Positions 34,376 to 48,097 are shown, numbered from the stretch's first letter. The stretch: DNA of 64,000 nt from Varanus komodoensis (GCF_004798865.1 NW_025335268.1:5586486-5650485); one strand, 5' to 3'. Numbers and translations are program-made. The notes: a model not told the origin generated them from the letters alone.

Positions 34376-34641
34376 TCACACAACAGTTTCCACCCCAATT
34401 AGCTTTGGCGTAAGAATTCGTGGTGTGACTCCATTGTTGAGATCTTCTTCGAACTCCAATAATTGCCCCATAAAATTCAGGTTAGGAGAAATGATTGGTC
34501 GCTTGCCTTTGACAAACTTGTAGGCATCAGTCATGGTCATCCGTGTGTGCTTCATAAGGTAAGCAATGACGATGGTGGCTGAGCGGGAGACCCCAGCCTG
34601 GCAGTGGATAAGGAGGCCTTTCCCACACTGGTGAGCTTCCT
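34376..34641 (-). CDS. DUSP10 last coding exon (catalytic loop)
   Basis: This is the C-terminal exon of dual-specificity phosphatase 10 (MKP-5), which removes phosphate from Thr and Tyr of activated p38 and JNK kinases. It follows a 'tcctttcag' acceptor. The first two bases (AG) complete a Glu codon begun in the previous exon. It encodes [20 protein letters not shown], containing the HCxxxxxR active-site loop (nucleophilic Cys codon at 34603-34601), then [20 protein letters not shown] and the C-terminus [12 protein letters not shown], and stops with TGA at 34378-34376. From memory this is nearly identical to mammalian DUSP10, with Ile where I recall Met in the last ten residues. There is no frame break. 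Identification is by the whole-sequence match I recall, so DUSP10 rather than DUSP8 or DUSP16 is firm. Confidence 0.97.
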
Positions 34642-34829
34642 CTGAAAGGAAGAAAAGCAGAGGCAGATGTTCATCTCCAGACATACCCTTAGAACACATT
34701 CCACAACATAAGCATCCAGCCCTGCCTTAACTTTCTTAATTTTTTTTGCAAACCTAGTTTACATAAAGAAAAAGAATACAAAGGCTCAAATTCATATAGC
34801 ATCAGCAACAACATCATCACCACCACCAC

Positions 34830-34930
34830 ATTACATTTATACTCCATCTTTCTTCCTCTTGCAGGAAACCCAAGGGGCCTTACATGCTCCTCCTCTCAAC
34901 AAGCAACCTGGCTGAGAGTCAGTGACTCTG
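34830..34930 (-). repeat. L2-tailed SINE or L2 3' fragment
   Basis: The plus strand reads 'tttatactccatctttcttc', 'aacccaaggggccttacatg' and 'ctggctgagagtcagtgac', the reverse of the SINE/L2 tail seen at 13,846-13,930. It is too short to tell SINE from LINE. Confidence 0.55.
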
Positions 34931-35512
34931 TACACATGGTGGCAAACCAGTTGTCCACGGGACCCCACAAGCAGGATAGGTGCAAGACCCCCTTCTGCCC
35001 AAGCTCCTCAGCAACTGCTGTATGCAGCCATACCTCCTTTGGTAAAGGAGGCAGCACATGCCCAGCAAAGCTAGGAGCGACTGATAGCCTCCTCCCCATG
35101 AATCTGTCCAATCCCATTGTAAAGCCATCCAGATTGGTGGCCATCACTTCCCATGACAGCGAATACCATAGTCTACCTATGCACTGTGTGAAGAAGTACG
35201 TCCTTCTGTCTTAAGCCTACCACCAATCAGCTTCATGGGATGACCCATGAAGGAGGAGAGGAAGAAAAATGCCTCCCTCTCCACTTTCCTCACACCATAC
35301 TTTATTTTAAACACTTCTATCATGTCTCCCCTTCCTCACCTTTTTTCTAAGTTGAACATTCCCAGCTGTCATAGCCACTCCAGCCCCCTGATCATTTTGG
35401 TTGCCCTTCTCTGCACTTTTTCCAAGTCAATAATGTCCCTTTTCAGGTAAGATGAACAGCACTGAACACAATATCCCAAGTGAAGTCACGCCAAAGATTT
35501 GCGCCAGGGGAA
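34931..35512 (-). mobile_element. CR1 LINE fragment
   Basis: Minus orientation. The plus strand shows 'aagccatccagattggtggc', 'ccatcacttcccatg', 'gtgtgaagaagtacgtcctt', 'catcatgtctcccctt'-like words ('tatcatgtctccccttcctc'), 'ttggttgcccttctctgcac', 'tttttccaagtc' and 'caagtgaagtcacgccaaag', in CR1 order. It belongs to a different CR1 subfamily from the 13.5- and 24.2-kb copies and is non-coding. Confidence 0.85.
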
Positions 35513-37329
35513 AAAGATCTTCACCATTCTACCAAGAAGTACCCAATCCGTGTGAGCTGTCCATGCCTCTCCTCCTCCGTCTGTGACAAGTAATTCTAAC
35601 ACCTGGCCCAATTTCCTTCACTTGCCCGAGAATCCATTCATCTCTCTCCTCCCTGCCACTTTCCATTCTTGCTATGCCAAATTCCCATGCAAAAGGAGAA
35701 CTGCATGCTGTGAACGGCTGCAGCTCCGTGGCATCTCTGACAGTGGACATGGCTGCAGAGGCCTCTGCTGCTTGCCCACCACGGCAGCGCCTCCTTTGGG
35801 GGCTGCTTCCACAGTATGTGGCAGCAATCCCAGCTCTCTGGCTTGGGGGCAGCAGCACAGGGGAGGGGAGCTACAAACTGTTTGGGTGTGCACTGCTGCT
35901 GGGGGTCTTTGCAAGGCCTTCATCCTGCTGGCGACAGGGGAGGATCTGTGACTGGCTCAGCTGGCTGCAAACCGGCTACCCCGCTCTCTGCCCTAAGTTG
36001 CCACTGTGAGGCCGAAGAGTTTGTCGCGGCAGCACAAGATGGGGGGCCTGGGATCCCTCGTGAGCCGGTGTCAGTAATTGTCCCTGCATGCTGTGGGGGC
36101 AGGCCGTGAGGGAAGCCTCTGGCAGCTGCCCCCACGTGGAGCTTGGGCACCTCATGGATGGCTGTCGGTGACACTCATCCACTGGCTGCTTGGCAGGACC
36201 AGCAGAGGATTTTGCAGCTCTTGCCAAGTGGCTCACTTGCCATTGTGTGTGATCCACAAACCATCATTTGTTTGGGTTCAGATGGCATGGCAAGCCGTTG
36301 TGAGTCAAACAAGCCCATCTACAAGCCATGGTGGCTGATAAGCCAGGGTAGGTTGTCATGTCATACGAGCCCACCCACTATCTATCTTACTGCTGCAGTG
36401 TGGCATCAATGCAACTTTGGGGCGGGGGGAGGGGGGAATGGGTGCATACATCCTGCAAGCAGAGGGTAGGAACCAGATGAGAAATCACATAGGTCTCAAA
36501 AGGACAGCAGCATCAAGATTAGTTAAGTTACACTACTCGGGAAACTGGTTTTGTTCTACATGCTACAGGCAAAAGTAGCATCCTGCACTGCCTTCCCCAA
36601 TTCTATCTATTGCCCTTTCAGTTTGGTAGAAGGAGGTATTGATCTGCTTCATATATGAGGTGATCCTATTTGTATCCTGCAGCAGGCTACATGATGTATG
36701 CCAGGCTAAACTGGCTAACATTAGAGGTGCCACACAAATTCAGAATTTTGGTTTTGAAACTATTCAGTATCCCTCACTTGTGAGCTTTGCAGGGGAGAAG
36801 GGAATGGCTCCAATTCATGCATTACTCCAAGAGAAAGCTGGACTGGCCACAAAATGATGTAGTCACTAGGAAGCTTCCTGAAGTAATTGACATGTTCTTG
36901 TTCTTCACATTTGCCCAATTTCAGACATTACGTGGATGCTGACCTAGATGGAGCTTTGATCTGAATGCATATGCCTATTGTGATGGCCAGATTTCAATTC
37001 AGGCGGATTTTCTGTGACCACATGTATTGCTTTCTCAGAGGCCTTATGTCTTTATTTCAACCTTCATAAGCCCTCTGCGTTGGGAGGGGGAAGAAAATCT
37101 ATTTAAGACATCCCAGATCTTCTCAGAACCAATTTAAACTGCCTCTAGGGCAATGCTAAGCTCTGATGTAGCTAGTTAACAGACTAATTCATCCTACTAA
37201 AAAGTCAAGACAAAGAAATATTTGTTTATTGCCTAAAGTTTTGCGTGTATGTTTGATAGTTACCAAAGGGAAGGGGAAGTGGCTGAACTTAAAAGGGAAA
37301 AAAATATGTCTGGACTTTCCATTATATTA

Positions 37330-37440
37330 TTACTATTATGACAACCACTATGACTACTTTACATTTCTATACTGCCCATAGCCAAAGCTCTCTGGGTGGT
37401 TCACAACATTTAAGTCACCCATCCAGATCTCAGTGAGGGC
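37330..37440 (-). repeat. L2-type LINE 3' tail fragment
   Basis: The plus strand reads 'tactttacatttctatactg', 'cccatagccaaagctctctg' and 'ggtggttcacaac', the reverse of an L2 tail. It is decayed. Confidence 0.5.
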
Positions 37441-37588
37441 AGACCCTGCTTAGCTTCAAAGATGAGGCAGGAACAAGCACTTCAAGCCATACAGAAACTC
37501 TCTGGTCCTAAGAGATTTGTTAAGAGACAGTCTGGAAAACAAGGACTGCTCAAGGGTTTAAGAATTTGCCCTCCATTGGCCCTCCATC

Positions 37589-37666
37589 CTTTCAAAAAGA
37601 ATAAATATACTTTGCTATTCTGAAGGCCTTTCAAAAAGAATAAATATAATTTGTTATCCTAAAGGG
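37589..37666. repeat. 39-bp imperfect tandem duplication
   Basis: 'ctttcaaaaagaataaatat' begins at 37589 and again at 37628; the two units differ at a few positions. Confidence 0.75.
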
Positions 37667-39599
37667 CCATAAAGAAAAAACTCCAGGCAACCAAGGGGTT
37701 CTATCTGCATTTTTTCCTGTAAAAGTGGAAAATGCTGAAGGGGCAATCCTAGAAGCCCCTAGACTGGGATACGATGCTTTGGATTCCCAGATGCAAGGCC
37801 AGATCCGAGCACCTGAGGCTGCTCTCTGAGGTTGGGAAAGTACCTCAAAAAAGTGAGGTACCATTTCAGGGGTGGAGAGGGAAGGAGACTGGAGAAGCCA
37901 GCAAGCTATCTTGGCACCTCTCCAGCCTCATTTGCTCCGCCTGTGAGATCTTCCAGAAAACTGGGAAAACAAGCCCATCTTGGAGAAAAGGCAGGTCAGG
38001 GAAGAGTGCAAGTTGCTTCTGGAGCTGCTCCTGCATTAGATACCTCCAAGTTCACCATAAGATTCTGCCCTAACTTTACAGCACTTTTCTAATATCTAAA
38101 CTGAAATTTTGTGCACTATTTTGTCCCGGTATTTGGAAAATCACTAAGATTTGTTTAAAGCACACGGATAGAATTGGCCCTTTTTATTGTCCTGCACAGA
38201 CACACACACAAGCATTCTGGCAAAGGTTTCACTTCCTGCTTAATGTCAAGCACAATTAGCTTTATGGACAAGCAGTCTGAACAAGACCAAGAGTGTGGCA
38301 CTTTGCAAAAGGCATGGCTGGCCCTGCCTTTGGGTATTTATTTTACTACATTCCTGTACTTTCCAATAGCTGAAGATTTCTGGATGGTCCAAAATATCTG
38401 CCTGGGATGCAAACTGTATTAATGGTACTTTGGGCCAAGCTGGCCATGTTCCCCCACATGTACACCACATTCACACACAATGCAGTGGGGAACTTACTGG
38501 AGACAGAAGAAGGGACATGGGGAAGGACACAGAACCCACCATGACTTCCCTCTCCTCAGTCGTTTGGTCAAGTCACATTTCTCTATTTCCTGGCCATGCC
38601 GCGCAGGGCAATGGAGAAGCAAGGTGGGGGAAATGGATAGGACACATGCAAGAGGCTTGCTCACATGTTTGCTTGCTTACTATTTTACTGTTCAGTTTTA
38701 GGAGCAGCACATGGGATGGACATGCAAAAAGAAATGTGTGTGCATGTCATAATTCCCCCCCCGCAAATAAACACACTAGAAAGCATTTTAGTCAGCCAGA
38801 TGGATCTCCCAGCAGCAATGAAATACTAGAGCCATGAGCTACCCATGCCATGAAGCCAATGGACCAGCCCTTTCTCCCCAGCAATCCCATTGGCTCACTT
38901 TGCCTCAGCCCACTTGCTCTGACGCAAGGCTTGGGCAAGGATGCTCAGAACCATTCTTTCTTGGCCTCCTTATCAGCCCAACTGCCCTTCCCCCTGCCCG
39001 CATGGCTCAGGTCACATCTGCACAGATTAAATGGATTTGAGACATTCTCAGGCCTCCACACAAACCAAGCCGATTCTTTCTAATGCCTTCAAGCCCTGGC
39101 TAGGCTGAAATGCTGGCGTGCTTGTGGCACCCACTTCAATAGACGGGAACTTTGAGTATCCAGCTGGAGGTCTGCACAAAAACATTTCTGCTGATGCCAT
39201 GTGGCACTGGCCATGGTTAAAATATTGCCCATTAAATTAATATCCTGCCTTTCACCCCCATGACTGGATTCCAGGCAGTCCCTCATCCTGACACTGACAA
39301 GAACCAGCCCTGTTTACATTTACCGAGGCTGCTGACTCAGACACCTTCGTTTCAAGGCCTGATTCCAAATTCCAGGATCTGTAGCCTGGTGGGTTAAGTA
39401 GATATTACAGTCGAGTGCCTCAGTCAATTGCAAGCAGTGCAGCCCACCAGAAAGGATCATAGCATGAATATGAGCCCTCCACCCAAATACCTGGGTGCTG
39501 CTCCTGTGGTCTTAGCTAGGTATTCCCACTCACGTTTGTCACTATCTTCCAAAATCATCAGGTTTCAAGGTAACAGGAAACCACGGCTGTCTGCCATAC

Positions 39600-39690
39600 T
39601 TCCCTGCTAGAGGTGCCTGATGACAACTCCCATCATTCCCAGCTGGCATGACCAATGGGAATGATAGGTCAGGTTGCACCAGGCAGGGAA
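39600..39690. repeat. Short palindromic dispersed repeat
   Basis: It contains 'gatgacaactcccatcattc' with the inverse word 'aatgggaatgataggtc' about 40 bases on, a decayed copy of the same family as at 3,225. Confidence 0.45.
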
Positions 39691-41620
39691 ATTGTGTCAC
39701 TAACAAGGCTGCAGAAATCTTGGGCGCACGGGCTGCCTCCCTCTTTCGTGTGGCAGAGGAGGGAAGCAGTGCACCGAGCCCATCGGCTCCTGACCGTTAG
39801 TCGACACCGTTGCTTCCATGGCTGCATCTGAAGCAGGCCACAAATGCACATAAGACAACATGCCTTGCTTTTGATAGTTCTAGTTGCACACACAGCTTTT
39901 TTTAACTGCTTAAAGCACTTCACATGGATGCCAAGTAATTCTTGTGATCACCCTCATGAACTAGTTTTATAGGCCAAGATTCAGAGCAGCAGCTTGCATC
40001 CGTCAGTTCCTGCAGGGGAATGAAAATGACACTGCAGGTGCCTGGAATGGACCCCCAGGGGGCTGCTTGGAATCAACCAGGCTGCTCTTTTGTTTAAGGG
40101 TCATCCTGTCAACTAGGTACTTGTCGCCTGCAAAGAGTTTGCCTGCCAACTAACCAAGAAATAGGGGATGCCAGCACTGTTGGGCCAAACCCAATTCACC
40201 AGGGCTGGAAAGGTCTCCCCTGCTTCTCCTTCCCACCACAACTGAATGGCTCTACTCAAGAGGCATTGCACATGATCCACACTTAATGGTAGGTCTCCAT
40301 TTGTTACTGAAACAAGGAGAAACCATCCACAGCAGACCAATTCTATTGGGGAGGGGGAGAGAGGGAGACGGAGAGGGAGAGAGACTATTCCCATTGCAAG
40401 AATCAGCTTATTCCCATTGCAAGTATATCTAGAAATGCAATTGTTGTACTTCAGGAATTCTGCCAAGATCTGGAAGCCAAAAGGATGCATCATACTAGGT
40501 ATAGTGAGTGACGACAAAGTATTTCTAAGGCTAGCATTGCAGAGGAATTAATGTTTTTCTTTTCTTTTTAAAGGGAGCATTGTACTTTAGAAGCAAGGAT
40601 ACTTGGCTTTGTACAACAGGCAATTATTTCAATCTTGGCAAGTTACAGATTCCTGTATTTTATGCAGTTTGCAACAGTTTTACCTGCATAATTCTTCCTT
40701 TACTCTTTTGTTTTGGGGGGGGGGGGGAGAGGAGGTCTGAAAAGTAAAAGTCATAATACCCCTACAGGTGTTCACCTGCAACATGAGTAGGGCTACCTGG
40801 GGGAAGAGGTGTGGTCAGGCCTGCAAGACCCCCCCCCCCATACCCTTGGCTGCTTATCAGGATTCTCAGCTGCAATTAGGGATGTAAGACCTATCAGGCA
40901 ATCCTACCAATGTTCTCACTACCTGCACAGAGAATGCTAATGCAACAGGGCATGCCTCAATGTTGGGAAAAGGACTTCCATGTGTACTCCACATTGACGT
41001 ACCATGGCTTAGCCCTATTCCTGTTGTAGGCGAAGGCTTAGGTTTTCATTCGGAAAGCTAGGACTCTTCAGTGGGGAAATGGTGAAACACCATCCCAGAT
41101 AAGAACAATGGGGAAACCAACTGGGAATATAAGAGCAGCTTGGCTGGATCCAACCGACAGCCTAGCTAGTCCAGGAACATGTGCTCCACAGTGGGACCCT
41201 CGCATGCAGGGTAGGGGCAGATTTCACCACCTACATCATGTTTACCCTAGAAACAGATTCAAAGTAACACCCACTCTAGCCCTTAGATAATGTTTCAATC
41301 TGGAAAGCAGGTGTTTGCAAACCTCTGCATTGTACAAGAACAAACATCACAGAGATGGAGATTGATGACAGCATCTTCCTGCTAAGAATTCACTCTGCTC
41401 AAAGCCCACATATCCCCCCTGTATGGTATGAAAAGACCCTAATATTAAAAAGCAAAGGGCAAGGAAAGAACTGGGCTATTTCTTTGGCAGCCAACGTTCC
41501 ACAGGCAGTGTCCAACTCAAAAAGGAACTACAATCGCTTGTCCCTTTGGAGCACACAGAATCCCGAATCAGTTCTGCACCTCTCCACCCAGAACGAAACG
41601 CATTCGAGGCATGACAATCA

Positions 41621-42226
<606 letters not shown>

Positions 42227-43861
42227 CTACTCCACAAAAGGGGTAGGTCCTCATGAGCCGTGGAGACCATGTTGAAGTGCCACTTGGCTCTTGCAGTTCC
42301 GCTGGTGGAGCCAACAGTGGAGGACACATTATGGTGCAATTGGTGGCAACCGCTGCAATGCACTCACAAACTTCACTAACCCCCCCCCCATCTGTCTGTC
42401 TGTCTGTCTGTCCGTCACACTTACACACAGGCAAATGGCCCAAAGGTGTTCATGATCTTTTTATCATCAATCTAATCCTGATTGACTAGATTACCAGCAG
42501 TCACATAACCCTTACCAGGCATTAGGACTGTCAGTAGGCCAGTGTGTTTAATTAAGAAGAAAGGATTGTGCACAGGATTGTGTATAAGGGAGCCTAATCC
42601 TGTTTGGATGGCATGTTGTAGCCTTACCCAACTTGCTGCTCTCCAAAGGCGTTAGACTTCACTTCCCAGCAAGTTCAGCCAGCAAGTTTCAGGAATGCTG
42701 GAAGTTGTAGTCTAAAACATCTGAAGGGGACCAGGTTGAGAAAAGCTGGCATATTATGCCTGAATTTTCAAATTCTCACTTCCCAGCTGCCATTTAGGAA
42801 GAAGAAAGCAAATATCTACTAAGTTTTTGCTTCCCTTCTCTCTTTTTCTTCTATTAATGCTGCAAGATTAGGTTTTAGTTTTAGTATATAATCCTAGTCC
42901 TCCTTTAGCTACTGGACTCCAAGGGCAAAATGATTTTTGTGAGACAGTATTCACAGAAGTTTGGAGGCTCCCAGAGATAAACGTACATTTCTCCATTTTT
43001 TGTGTGCAAAATGACTATCATTTACCCATCTCCATTTAGGCCACACAATAAGATTTTAGCTTTTTGTACAAAAAGTAGCACCATTCTGAAATTGATGCAT
43101 TTGTTCATAAAGAAGAAATTACTCAAAGACATGGCATCCAAAAGTGGAGAGGTTCCAATGAAAGAACACATAAGAGACCGAGGAGTTTTAAAGTACATAT
43201 ATTATTGCCTGATACGCATCAAAATTTTCCTAGCAAATTGTTCCAGTAACTCTGAGGAGAAAAGCAGACACTTAACAACTTTCTACACCTCAGTTCAAGA
43301 TGACATCAGCCTAAGCTTCCCACCTGCCTGGTTTCCATGGCATTTATACAAAAGACATACAATGACATCAGCTCGGCATGACATCAGCTCTTTGAGGGCA
43401 AACAATGCAAGAAGAGTTACTTTGTCTGAGGGCTTTTGGTACAACTGTGTTCTTGGGAGCCAGTGATGTAATGCTAACAGGTGGTTCAGCCAGCTTTTGC
43501 TGAACAGGGAGGAGGAAAAACACAGCACTGTCCCTTCTGTATACATGGGAGATTATAGGTTAAGCTTTTACTAATGGCATACAAGACAATGTACGAATTC
43601 AGGAGAAACGTTGCTTAGTGAAACCGGTCAAAGAGAGGGAAATTTGCAACAACGGGATGCCTTGAACAAAGCAATGTCATGTGGAGGAAAATAAGTTTCT
43701 CACTAGAAACCCTTCACTAGAACAAAAAAAAGTTCTGAAAAATTACAATCTAGAGGCAATTTTCTTGTATACAATTCTTCATATACCCATTATGTTCTCT
43801 TTAAGCTTCTTTGAGCCACGGTAATAAAGCCTTTAGACAGGCCAAACTAAAAATAAGATAT

Positions 43862-43990
43862 TAAGGCTGCAATCCAGTGCAAGTTTAGACAGATGTAAGG
43901 CCTAGAGCTCCCAACAAGCCACAGCCAGCTATGCATGGTGGGAGTTATGGGGCTTTTTCTGTCTAAATGCACACAGGATTGTACCCTCAT
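43862..43990. repeat. Palindromic MITE with about 50-bp inverted arms
   Basis: The left arm reads 'ggctgcaatccagtgcaagt', then 'ttagacaga' and 'gctccca'. The right arm reads 'tgggagtt', 'ttctgtctaaatgcacacag', then 'gattgtaccc'. The right arm reverse-complemented matches the left along nearly its whole length. A half-copy of the same family lies at about 48,780-48,862. No ORF, so non-autonomous. Confidence 0.7.
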
Positions 43991-46289
43991 TTAAGTTGGT
44001 CATAGCTCTAAAAATGTGCCTACTCAAAATATGATTAAGACACAACCCTGTGCATATTTGTATTGGATGGAACTTCAGGTTTATCACTTCTTAATAGGAA
44101 TGTGTTACACCATTCAAAAGAATGAAACTGATGTGTAAACCTTAAAAAGTGTCAGGTACTGGAGTACAGAGGACGAGATGCAGACTTAGAAATGATTCTC
44201 CTAAATTAAGCATTTTTTAAAAATGGGGGTGGGGTGTTTTTCATTCAACAGATGAGTATTAGAAGCCATTTTATAAAGGCATTTCAGAAAGTTTGGCAGA
44301 AGCAAGCTTATTTTGCTTTGGACTGTATCCAAATCCCTTTTGCCCACTTCAGAAAAAAGCAGCCAGCTACAATGCGGTGAAAGTCTTGCAATAAAGAGAT
44401 GCTAGGAGCCCTGGATTGCAAATCTTGCTTTAATCACAGAAGAGCCCCTTCTAATGAGCCCCCTCTGCCCCAGCTCCCAGTCCTCATTTGCATCAGTAAA
44501 TTCATTTAATCTAATGCAATTGTTCCTTAAGTGGTCACTTCTCCCACATTTTAAGACTTGTCTCTTTAGCAGTAGCCAGACTGGATGGGGTGCTGGCTTC
44601 CCCAGCACTGTGATGCAGGAGAAAACCAGACCCCGCTGGGTCTTCTCATCCTGCATGGAACTTCTTCAAAACAGATCTGCCCAAAGCACAGATTTCACTA
44701 CTACTTAATATAAAGGAGAAATTAGGAACTATCACAGTGCAAACAAAGCCAAGGGTAGCCTTTTAGACATCTGTGTAGTTATATCACTCAAAAAAAAAAA
44801 AAAAAAAAAACCTCTTAGTGCATCATTTATCCCGTTTCATTGCCAGGGTCCTTCCACCATCTTGTTCTTTCTGCCTGATCACCAGCCCACCTCTTTAAGG
44901 GAAAGGCTATCAAAAATATTTTTTAAAACTCCAGACTACCTTATCCTTTTGGCATTGGACATGCCTAATCTTACACAAAACTGTAGAAGGAAAAGGTGAA
45001 TGCAAGGGGAACATCAATAAGCCACAGATGATGTCGTTGTGCTGGCTGTGTTTACTTAAGGTGCATTTACATGTTCCATTAGGGGTGCAACAGTTCAGAT
45101 TACTACTTAATTAGCAGTTTCAGGCAGGGAGGGTATGGGTGTTTATGGAGTCACGTCAGTAGCGGCCATTGAATGCACAGAAAAGGGCTTTCAATATACA
45201 ACACCATTTTAAGCTCACATTTTATTCACTGCTTTCCATATCACCCCTTGCAACATTTCCTTTTAGCATTTTCCTTTTTTCTTCTAAATTGCACTTCAAA
45301 AATGAAGCAGCATAGTCCCATTCATATTTGCTTAGATGTAGAGCCCTCTTTGCACAATAAGGTTTAGTTCCCAGCAAATGTGTTTAGAATTGAAGCTATT
45401 GGAAAGATCTGATGGGTTCCCTGAGCTAGCAGCAGTTACGTAGCAGTGGCATAGGCCTGTTCATCTGCCATCACAATAGCACAGGAAAATATATTCATTT
45501 TTCAGGGTGAATTTATGCAACAGGCAAAGACTGGAGGGGTGCATGGGCTCCATGCTGAGAATGTGGTGGGCACCCCAAAGCACCCTTTGCTGTCCTCCCA
45601 AAGGCCCACCACACTTATCTGGGCTGTAGAAAGGGAAGCACACTGCAACAGAGGAGTTCTGTGTCCTTAGGAGGAGGACTTTGGGACCTTCTCCCTCCCA
45701 AACATCCCAAAGTCTCTTGTGAAAGCACAACATAATTTAACCCATCCCTCGGCAGAATTTGCTTTCAAGAAATCTTCATAAGCTAAAACTGTGTGAACTT
45801 CATGGAAAGATGCAACTCTTCACAGACTAAAGTTTATTTGTTCATGTGATTGCCCTGTGAATTGTTCCCAAATAGTATGAAACAGAAAATAAAACTTCCG
45901 TGCAAAAATACCTATCGGAAAGTTGGTAAATTAAGGAATGCTAAAGGAACTTTAATTATAGGAGGCATTCCAGCACAGGATGGGATGCTGCATACCTCGT
46001 GAGGGTATAAGATGCACTGGCTTCCTATCCTCCAGTTTTCATCCAGAGCTGGCATACTATTAATCATGCCGTCCTATTATTAATCTCTCTCTTTCTCACT
46101 CATGTGCATGCGTGCGCGCACACACACACACTTCTGAAATACAAAGAGCTTTGTCTAGATTGGCATTCTGAGATAGTGACTGCTGAATTTTACAAAATAT
46201 GAGGCTGATAACTATAATTAAATCTTTTGGGAATTAAGAGCATTTTTCTCCAGTATTAGTTATGCTATACCACCTATATAACAGCTCTA

Positions 46290-46415
46290 TCCAAGTTGCT
46301 GAACTCCAGATTTGTTGGATGAGCTACAGTTCCCAGCATCCTTAGCCATTCTGGCTGCCAATTGTAGTTCAACCCATCTTGAGATCACCAAGTTAGAGAA
46401 AGCTGGTATTTAATT
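46290..46415. repeat. Short palindromic dispersed repeat
   Basis: It contains 'gagctacagttcccagcatc' with the inverse-sense 'ccaattgtagttcaaccc', and ends in 'agttagagaaagctgg'. This is the same arrangement as the copy at about 42,600-42,750 ('ggttgagaaaagctgg'). Confidence 0.5.
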
Positions 46416-47164
46416 AAGCCAAATTTTACCTAGCTTGCCAAGGAGGCTTTTTTTTAGCTTAAATTCTCTTCTTCCATCTTATTAACCTCTGTAAATGGAT
46501 ATAGTTATAGACGTGGGTTAAAACTCACCTACATGTTATCCAACTACCAGCAACAGTTCCAAATGCATGATTTGAGGTGTGAGAAATTAATTATACTATG
46601 ATGGATAGGCAAGTTCTAAATCCATTGGTGTTATTTTAATTAAACGTTAACCACATCCTATTTAATTTGCCTGCTCATTGTTGTAATTTATAAAATATTC
46701 ACACTGTAAATATTCAGTGATGTGAGCAATAGTCATTCACCAGCCATGAAGTTTGATAAGAAGCATAGCTCTGAAATTTGAAAAATTTGCCATTTGCTGT
46801 AATCTCAGAGACAAAGATAGGATCGCCCTCCCGGGCAGATCCTATCAGATAATAGAAACTCTTTTAATCTAGTAGGCACAGACACGAAGCTGGCAGGCAG
46901 ACAGAAACACCGGAAGGGGAAATTTGGAATAGCACAGAGGTGCAGATACAAAAAAATCAGCATTGGAATGGACATGATGAACGTTCAGCAAGATTAGCCA
47001 CAGTTTCAATTCAACTTTGTGCTAGTGGAAGACCTCCAGTAGAACAGGATTTTCACATCCTCTCCCAGTCCTTCTCATTCTCCCATACCCCTTTGCAGCC
47101 ACTGGAAGTTCTGCTCCAGAGGGCTTCCCAGCCTCTGTTCAAGGTGCATTGAGCATGGATCCCA

Positions 47165-47480
47165 CGGCTTCTATGCTGCCCGAGACCTGAAGCTCTCTGG
47201 GTGCCTCACAGCAATGTCTCAAAGTAAAATAAAGAGACACAATAAAAATAGATACAATAAAAATATTGTATAAAATTTGAGTATACACATTTTACATTAT
47301 CTAAAATTCCAATATACAAAATTTAAAACAGTCCAACATTCCAGTATATAAAATTCAAAATAGCTTAACCATCTAAAATAATTTCGGTAAAACAAGACCT
47401 AATTAAAGCAGTGGACTTAACCCATCATATGCTATTAAATGCCTGATAATAACGGGCCGTTTTAACCAGAAGTGAAACAA
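47165..47480 (-). mobile_element. Decayed L2-like LINE 3' fragment
   Basis: The plus strand starts 'ttctatgctgcccgagacct', continues with a tail-like 'gaagctctctgggtgcctca' and a long A/T-rich stretch rich in 'aaaat' words, then 'ataacgggccgttttaacca'. The layout fits a reversed L2 3' end but it is very diverged. Confidence 0.4.
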
Positions 47481-47789
47481 CAATGACCCAAAACAAATTT
47501 TGTAACACATATTGGTAGCCTGATAGAGTCAGCATTGAGGCTCTTGCATATGACAGTTTATTTACAGATGTCTTCCTTATTTTACTCTTAGAGCTATCTC
47601 TGGGCAGTGAATGGGTTCAAATGGCCATTCATTCAGCTATGAATTTTATAGGTGATTGGCCCAAATTAAACATCTTTGTTAGCCTAAACCAAACTCACAA
47701 ATTTGTTGGGACAATAAATTGAGTGGGGAGCTCTTCCATGAAAGAACGGGGATTTTTAAAATGCAGAGAATAAATGTGCAACATGTACA

Positions 47790-48003
47790 TGTGGGCCAGT
47801 GAGGTGTGGTGTTTGGAGTGTTGGACTTAGATGTGGGAGGTCCAGCTTCTCATCTCTACTCAGCCATGATGCTTGCTGAGTAACTTTAGGCCAATCATGG
47901 ACTCTTAGCCTACCTCACAGTGTTGTTGTTGTGAAGATAAAATGGAGAGGAGAACCTTGTAAGCCACCTAGGGCTCCTTACAAGAGAAAGAAAGGTACAA
48001 ATG
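47790..48003 (+). mobile_element. SINE with L2-like tail
   Basis: Plus orientation of the family at 13,846. Words in order are 'ggtgtttggagtgttggact', 'gatgtgggaggtccagcttc' (decayed B-box region), 'actcagccatgatgcttgct', 'tctcacctacctcacag'-type block ('agcctacctcacagtgttgt'), 'gataaaatggagaggagaac', 'cttgtaagccacctagggct' and 'gaaaggtacaaatgcaaaat'. It has no ORF, is probably transcribed by Pol III when young, and is now diverged. Confidence 0.75.
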
Positions 48004-48097
48004 CAAAATAATCATAATCATCCTCCTGAAACCATCATATGGAACAGCCACAAAATAATCATAATCATCCTCCTGAAACCATCATATGGAACAGCCC
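48004..48097. repeat. 47-bp tandem duplication at SINE 3' end
   Basis: Two units, 48004-48050 and 48051-48097, begin with 'caaaataatcataatcatcc' and include the last bases of the SINE tail. They differ only at the final base (a/c). Confidence 0.9.

Noticed and set aside
43002-43466. 154-codon open frame in the DUSP10 intron
   Set aside because: No recognised domain and no convincing splice boundaries.
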